A stretch of 15,835 bases of DNA, taken from positions 1 to 15,835 of the forward strand of contig JAGHBG010000146.1 in NCBI GenBank assembly GCA_021161105.1, in the 5' to 3' direction. Each line of letters starts with the position of its first letter. The first letter of the stretch is position 1. The notes under the pieces are model-generated. The model saw only the letters and a program-made list of their open reading frames with translations, ran no database searches and was not told where the DNA came from. A program made the position numbers and the translations under genes. The DNA is from Thermotogaceae bacterium (GTDB lineage: Bacteria > Thermotogota > Thermotogae > Thermotogales > Thermotogaceae). Shown here in pieces: positions 13,532 through 15,835 of the stretch.

Positions 13532-14047
13532 GTGAAAAAGAGTTGGGTAGTATACATAACAGTGTTTACTGGTATATTTCTGGTAATTTTAGCAGCAAGC
13601 GACAAAGAAAGTGCGAGTTTAAAGATTGCTTACATCGATATGCCTCGGGTTCTTCAAGGATACCAGCCATATAAAGAGCTTATGGAAAACTATCAAAATG
13701 ATCTGAACTTTTATAAAAGCAAACTTCAGCAGTTGCAGGATGAGATCACAAAACTTCAGAATAGTGGAGCTTCTCAGGATGAAATAAATAAAAAGAAAAA
13801 TGAATATGTTCAGAAGGAACAACTTTTCAATCAACTGCTCCAGCAGGAATACCAGCCAAGAATGCAGCAAATTCAGAGAGAAATCATTGGAAAAGCCCAG
13901 AGGTTCGGGGAAGAAAGTGGTTTCGATGTACTTCTTACCAACTATCCTCCGGGTGTAGTTTTGTCTGTATTACATGTGAGTGATAGGGTGGATGTAACAG
14001 AGCAATTTATATCTTATATAACTAAAGCTGAAAAGTCCGAAAAATGA
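13532..14047 (+). CDS. ompH: OmpH/Skp-like periplasmic chaperone
   Basis: A 171-residue protein with a signal peptide or N-terminal anchor: basic MKKSW, hydrophobic to about residue 21, then AASDKESA. The mature part begins with the family's IAYIDMPRVLQGYQPYKELMENY, then a long Gln/Lys coiled coil (about 50-115) forming the jellyfish-like arms, and a short beta-rich return (VLLTNYPPGVVLSV). Skp-type chaperones guide unfolded outer-membrane proteins across the periplasm, which fits a cell with an outer sheath. The GTG at 13532 has AGGAGGTGAT five bases upstream. The TGA stop overlaps the ATG of lptB (ATGA), linking it to envelope biogenesis. Confidence 0.88.
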   Translation: MKKSWVVYITVFTGIFLVILAASDKESASLKIAYIDMPRVLQGYQPYKELMENYQNDLNFYKSKLQQLQDEITKLQNSGASQDEINKKKNEYVQKEQLFNQLLQQEYQPRMQQIQREIIGKAQRFGEESGFDVLLTNYPPGVVLSVLHVSDRVDVTEQFISYITKAEKSEK

Positions 14048-14742
14048 TTGAATGTTCGCATTTATATAAAAAATTTGGCAGGAGATATGTGGTAAGAGAT
14101 GTTAACTTATATGTGAAAAGAGGCGAAGTGGTCGGTTTATTGGGCCCTAACGGAGCTGGTAAAACCACAACATTTAACATGATATTGGGAATAGTTATTC
14201 CAACTAAGGGAGTAATTCTTCTTGATGGAAAGGATATAACAACCGTTCCGATTTATAAAAGAGCACTTTACGGGATAACATATTTGCAGCAAGAAACCTC
14301 TGTATTCAATGGATTAACCGTTTGGGAGAATTTGGAAATAATTTTAAGGTTTAAAAAAGAAAAAGATATAAAAGGAACTGTTGAGAAACTTTTAGATGAG
14401 TTTGGGCTCAAAAATCTTAAAGATCAATTTGCAGAAAATCTTTCTGGAGGGGAGAAGAGAAGGTTAGAGCTTGCAAGAATGATGACTTTAAACCCCTCCT
14501 TTCTTTTATTGGATGAACCTTTTGTTGGGATTGATCCAAAAACTGTTAAAGATATTCAAAATATGGTAAGGGAGCTTAAAAAAAGAAATTTAGGGATAAT
14601 TATCACTGACCATAATGTTGACGAACTTGTTGCGGTTGTAGATAGACTGTATGTGATGTACAAGGGGGAGATAATATCGCAAGGTCCTCCAGATCAAGCA
14701 CTCGGTTCCTCTTTGGTGAAGGAGGTGTATTTGGGAGAGTGA
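14044..14742 (+). CDS. lptB: LptB-type ABC transporter ATP-binding protein
   Basis: A 232-residue ABC ATPase of the LptB kind, the motor that in diderm bacteria pulls lipopolysaccharide or another amphiphile toward the outer membrane with LptF/G. Motifs are Walker A GPNGAGKTT (34-42), Q-loop LQQETSVFNGLTV (about 81-93, the LptB form), signature LSGGE (133-137), Walker B with DEPF (157-160), and the H-loop His190 in TDHNVDE. The LLLDEPFVGIDPKTV stretch is the diagnostic LptB wording. It starts on the ompH stop with no good ribosome site, so it relies on coupling. No lptC/F/G is in the window. The exported molecule in this organism is uncertain; Thermotogae usually lack classical LPS. Confidence 0.88.
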   Translation: MIECSHLYKKFGRRYVVRDVNLYVKRGEVVGLLGPNGAGKTTTFNMILGIVIPTKGVILLDGKDITTVPIYKRALYGITYLQQETSVFNGLTVWENLEIILRFKKEKDIKGTVEKLLDEFGLKNLKDQFAENLSGGEKRRLELARMMTLNPSFLLLDEPFVGIDPKTVKDIQNMVRELKKRNLGIIITDHNVDELVAVVDRLYVMYKGEIISQGPPDQALGSSLVKEVYLGE

Positions 14743-15260
14743 GGGTAGCAGTTATTGGATATTCAGGAGATATAAATGATGAGAAAATAAAGAAGTTAAA
14801 GCCGCTTTGTGAAGAGCTTGGAAGAAGAATAGCTCAGGAGGGATTTACGCTCATTACAGGTGGTAGAGATGGAATAATGGAACTTGTTTCAAAAGCTGCA
14901 AAAGAAGCAGGAGGAACAGCTGTGGGAGTCCTTCCGTACAGCCCTTCAAGTGTTGAAACTAACATGTATGTTGATATTCCAATATATACCGGACTTGATT
15001 TCCAGATGAGATCGTTCATAATGCTGTACTCGTCAGAAGTTGTAATCTCTATCGGAGGAGAAATAGGCACAGCTATAGAGATTTTAGGAGCTTATGCACA
15101 GAGAAAGAAACTGATATTCATGAAAGGTACTGGAGGATGGACGGACAGGTTTGCAAAAGTTCTGATTGATGGCAAGTACCTTGATAATAGAAGATTAACA
15201 CCGGTTCATTTTGCTGAAAGTGTTGATGATGCTATTAAAATTATAAAGGGAATGCAATAA
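14739..15260 (+). CDS. LOG-like Rossmann-fold protein (TIGR00725 type)
   Basis: A 173-residue single-domain Rossmann protein. It opens with VAVIGYSG, then GFTLITGGRDGIMELVSKAAKEAGG (about 35-59), and later GGEIGTAIEI (about 107-116), the counterpart of the PGGxGTxxE motif of LOG-like nucleotide-binding proteins. Family members bind nucleotides, and related LOG proteins cleave cytokinin riboside monophosphates, but the bacterial TIGR00725 branch has no firm activity, so I give no substrate. It has no signal peptide. The GTG at 14739 overlaps the lptB TGA (GTGA). The gene is last in the ompH run, about 100 bases before the endonuclease. Confidence 0.88.
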   Translation: MRVAVIGYSGDINDEKIKKLKPLCEELGRRIAQEGFTLITGGRDGIMELVSKAAKEAGGTAVGVLPYSPSSVETNMYVDIPIYTGLDFQMRSFIMLYSSEVVISIGGEIGTAIEILGAYAQRKKLIFMKGTGGWTDRFAKVLIDGKYLDNRRLTPVHFAESVDDAIKIIKGMQ

Positions 15261-15365
15261 ACAGAGAAGGTTCAAAAGAATAAAATGCATATGTTGAAGA
15301 TGAAGAGATAACGAATTTAGCGAAAGCCAGAACGGCGGTTTCTATTATTGAGAGGTGAATTTATA

Positions 15366-15830
15366 ATGACCTATATTTTGTTTTCAGTTATTATTGGTTT
15401 TCTTTTGATAATTATTCTTCTTTTAATTTCAAAAATGAAATCTATAGAAAATGCTTTGAAGATCAAATACGAAGCAAAGCTTAAAGAATGGGAGCTAGAA
15501 GAGGAAAAAAGAATCAGAGAGGATGCTATCAGAAGAAGTCAATCTGTTACGGTAGGCAAGGTTACAGAACAACTCATTCCCTATTTTCCCAGTTTCAATT
15601 ACAATCCAAAAGATGTGCGATTTATTGGGGCTCCAATTGATTTTATTATTTTTGATGGCCTATCTGAAGGCGAAGTTAAAAAAATAGTTTTTGTAGAAGT
15701 TAAAAGTGGCAAAAGCAGGCTAAACGCAAATGAAAAACAGGTAAAAAATGCTATTGAAAATGGCTGGGTTTTCTGGGAAGAAATGAGATGGAGTAGTTCA
15801 GACAATCCTTTGTTTAATAGTGGGAAGTGA
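15366..15830 (+). CDS. membrane-anchored endonuclease related to Holliday junction resolvases (PF10107/COG4741 type)
   Basis: A 154-residue protein with one N-terminal hydrophobic helix (about 2-21), then a charged helical linker (about 25-53), then a compact nuclease domain: VGKVTEQLIPYFPSFNYNP (Glu68), FIGAPIDFIIFDG (Asp92) and VFVEVKSGKSRLNANEKQV (Glu111, Lys113). The E-D-ExK pattern is the metal-binding core of archaeal Holliday junction resolvase relatives. The start is the ATG at 15366, seven bases after AGAGGTGA; a TTG at 15348 would add six residues but its site is poor. The stop is five bases before the window end. The 105-base gap before it has no clear promoter. No cleavage activity is proven for this family. 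Confidence 0.88.
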   Translation: MTYILFSVIIGFLLIIILLLISKMKSIENALKIKYEAKLKEWELEEEKRIREDAIRRSQSVTVGKVTEQLIPYFPSFNYNPKDVRFIGAPIDFIIFDGLSEGEVKKIVFVEVKSGKSRLNANEKQVKNAIENGWVFWEEMRWSSSDNPLFNSGK

Positions 15831-15835
15831 TTATA

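Noticed and set aside
1..15835. CRISPR arrays, insertion sequences, tRNA genes, prophage or toxin-antitoxin modules
   Set aside because: No regular repeat-spacer pattern, transposase motif, cloverleaf or toxin family was seen on either strand; the coding space is almost fully occupied by core genes.

Overview
The window reads as a chromosomal segment of a thermophilic or moderately thermophilic Thermotogae bacterium, most likely of the Kosmotoga/Mesotoga kind. This is an inference. It rests on low GC, many GTG and TTG starts behind strong AGGAGG-type Shine-Dalgarno sites, tightly overlapping genes, a TreT-type trehalose synthase, and flagellar genes beside an OmpH/LptB pair, which suits a bacterium with an outer envelope. 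No rRNA, tRNA, CRISPR array, insertion sequence or prophage is visible. It looks like a dense housekeeping region with a few poorly characterised genes, and no gene-free stretch exceeds about 210 bases.

Layout. (1) Bases 1-208 hold a possible 3' remnant of a plus-strand gene and the terminator of rpmB. rpmB (bL28) and a Crp/Fnr-family regulator follow on the minus strand. (2) A compact divergent promoter at 1209-1233 separates the regulator from a plus-strand operon: an N6-adenine-type methyltransferase (apparently leaderless), acpS with an unusual C-terminal extension, a small FliT-like helical protein, ruvB, and a two-cluster ferredoxin. (3) The ferredoxin ends 17 bases inside the end of a convergent minus-strand GNAT gene. 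That gene is the last of a long minus-strand run which, in transcription order, reads secreted protein, treT, alaS, stand-alone B12-binding domain, M55 D-aminopeptidase, Nudix hydrolase, unknown 202-residue protein, fliS, GNAT. From alaS through fliS the genes overlap or lie within 14 bases of each other, so co-translation is likely. (4) pyrH lies upstream of that run on the same strand and is divergent from ompH-lptB-LOG-like on the plus strand. A repeat-rich promoter region lies between pyrH and ompH. (5) A membrane-anchored endonuclease of the Holliday-junction-resolvase-related family closes the window.

How the genes fit together. Most encode core functions: translation (rpmB, alaS), nucleotide metabolism (pyrH, Nudix), cofactor loading for lipid synthesis (acpS), recombination (ruvB, endonuclease), redox (ferredoxin), envelope biogenesis (ompH, lptB), and compatible-solute or sugar metabolism (treT). 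Two flagellar-chaperone-like genes (fliS and the FliT-like gene) sit in unrelated housekeeping operons rather than in a flagellar cluster.

For a second look I would put first the mirror-symmetric overlapping divergent promoter with a leaderless start, the uncharacterised 202-residue gene between the Nudix gene and fliS, the C-terminal extension on AcpS, and the B12-binding subunit with no mutase partner. I did not find convincing evidence of a wholly new defence or mobile system here.
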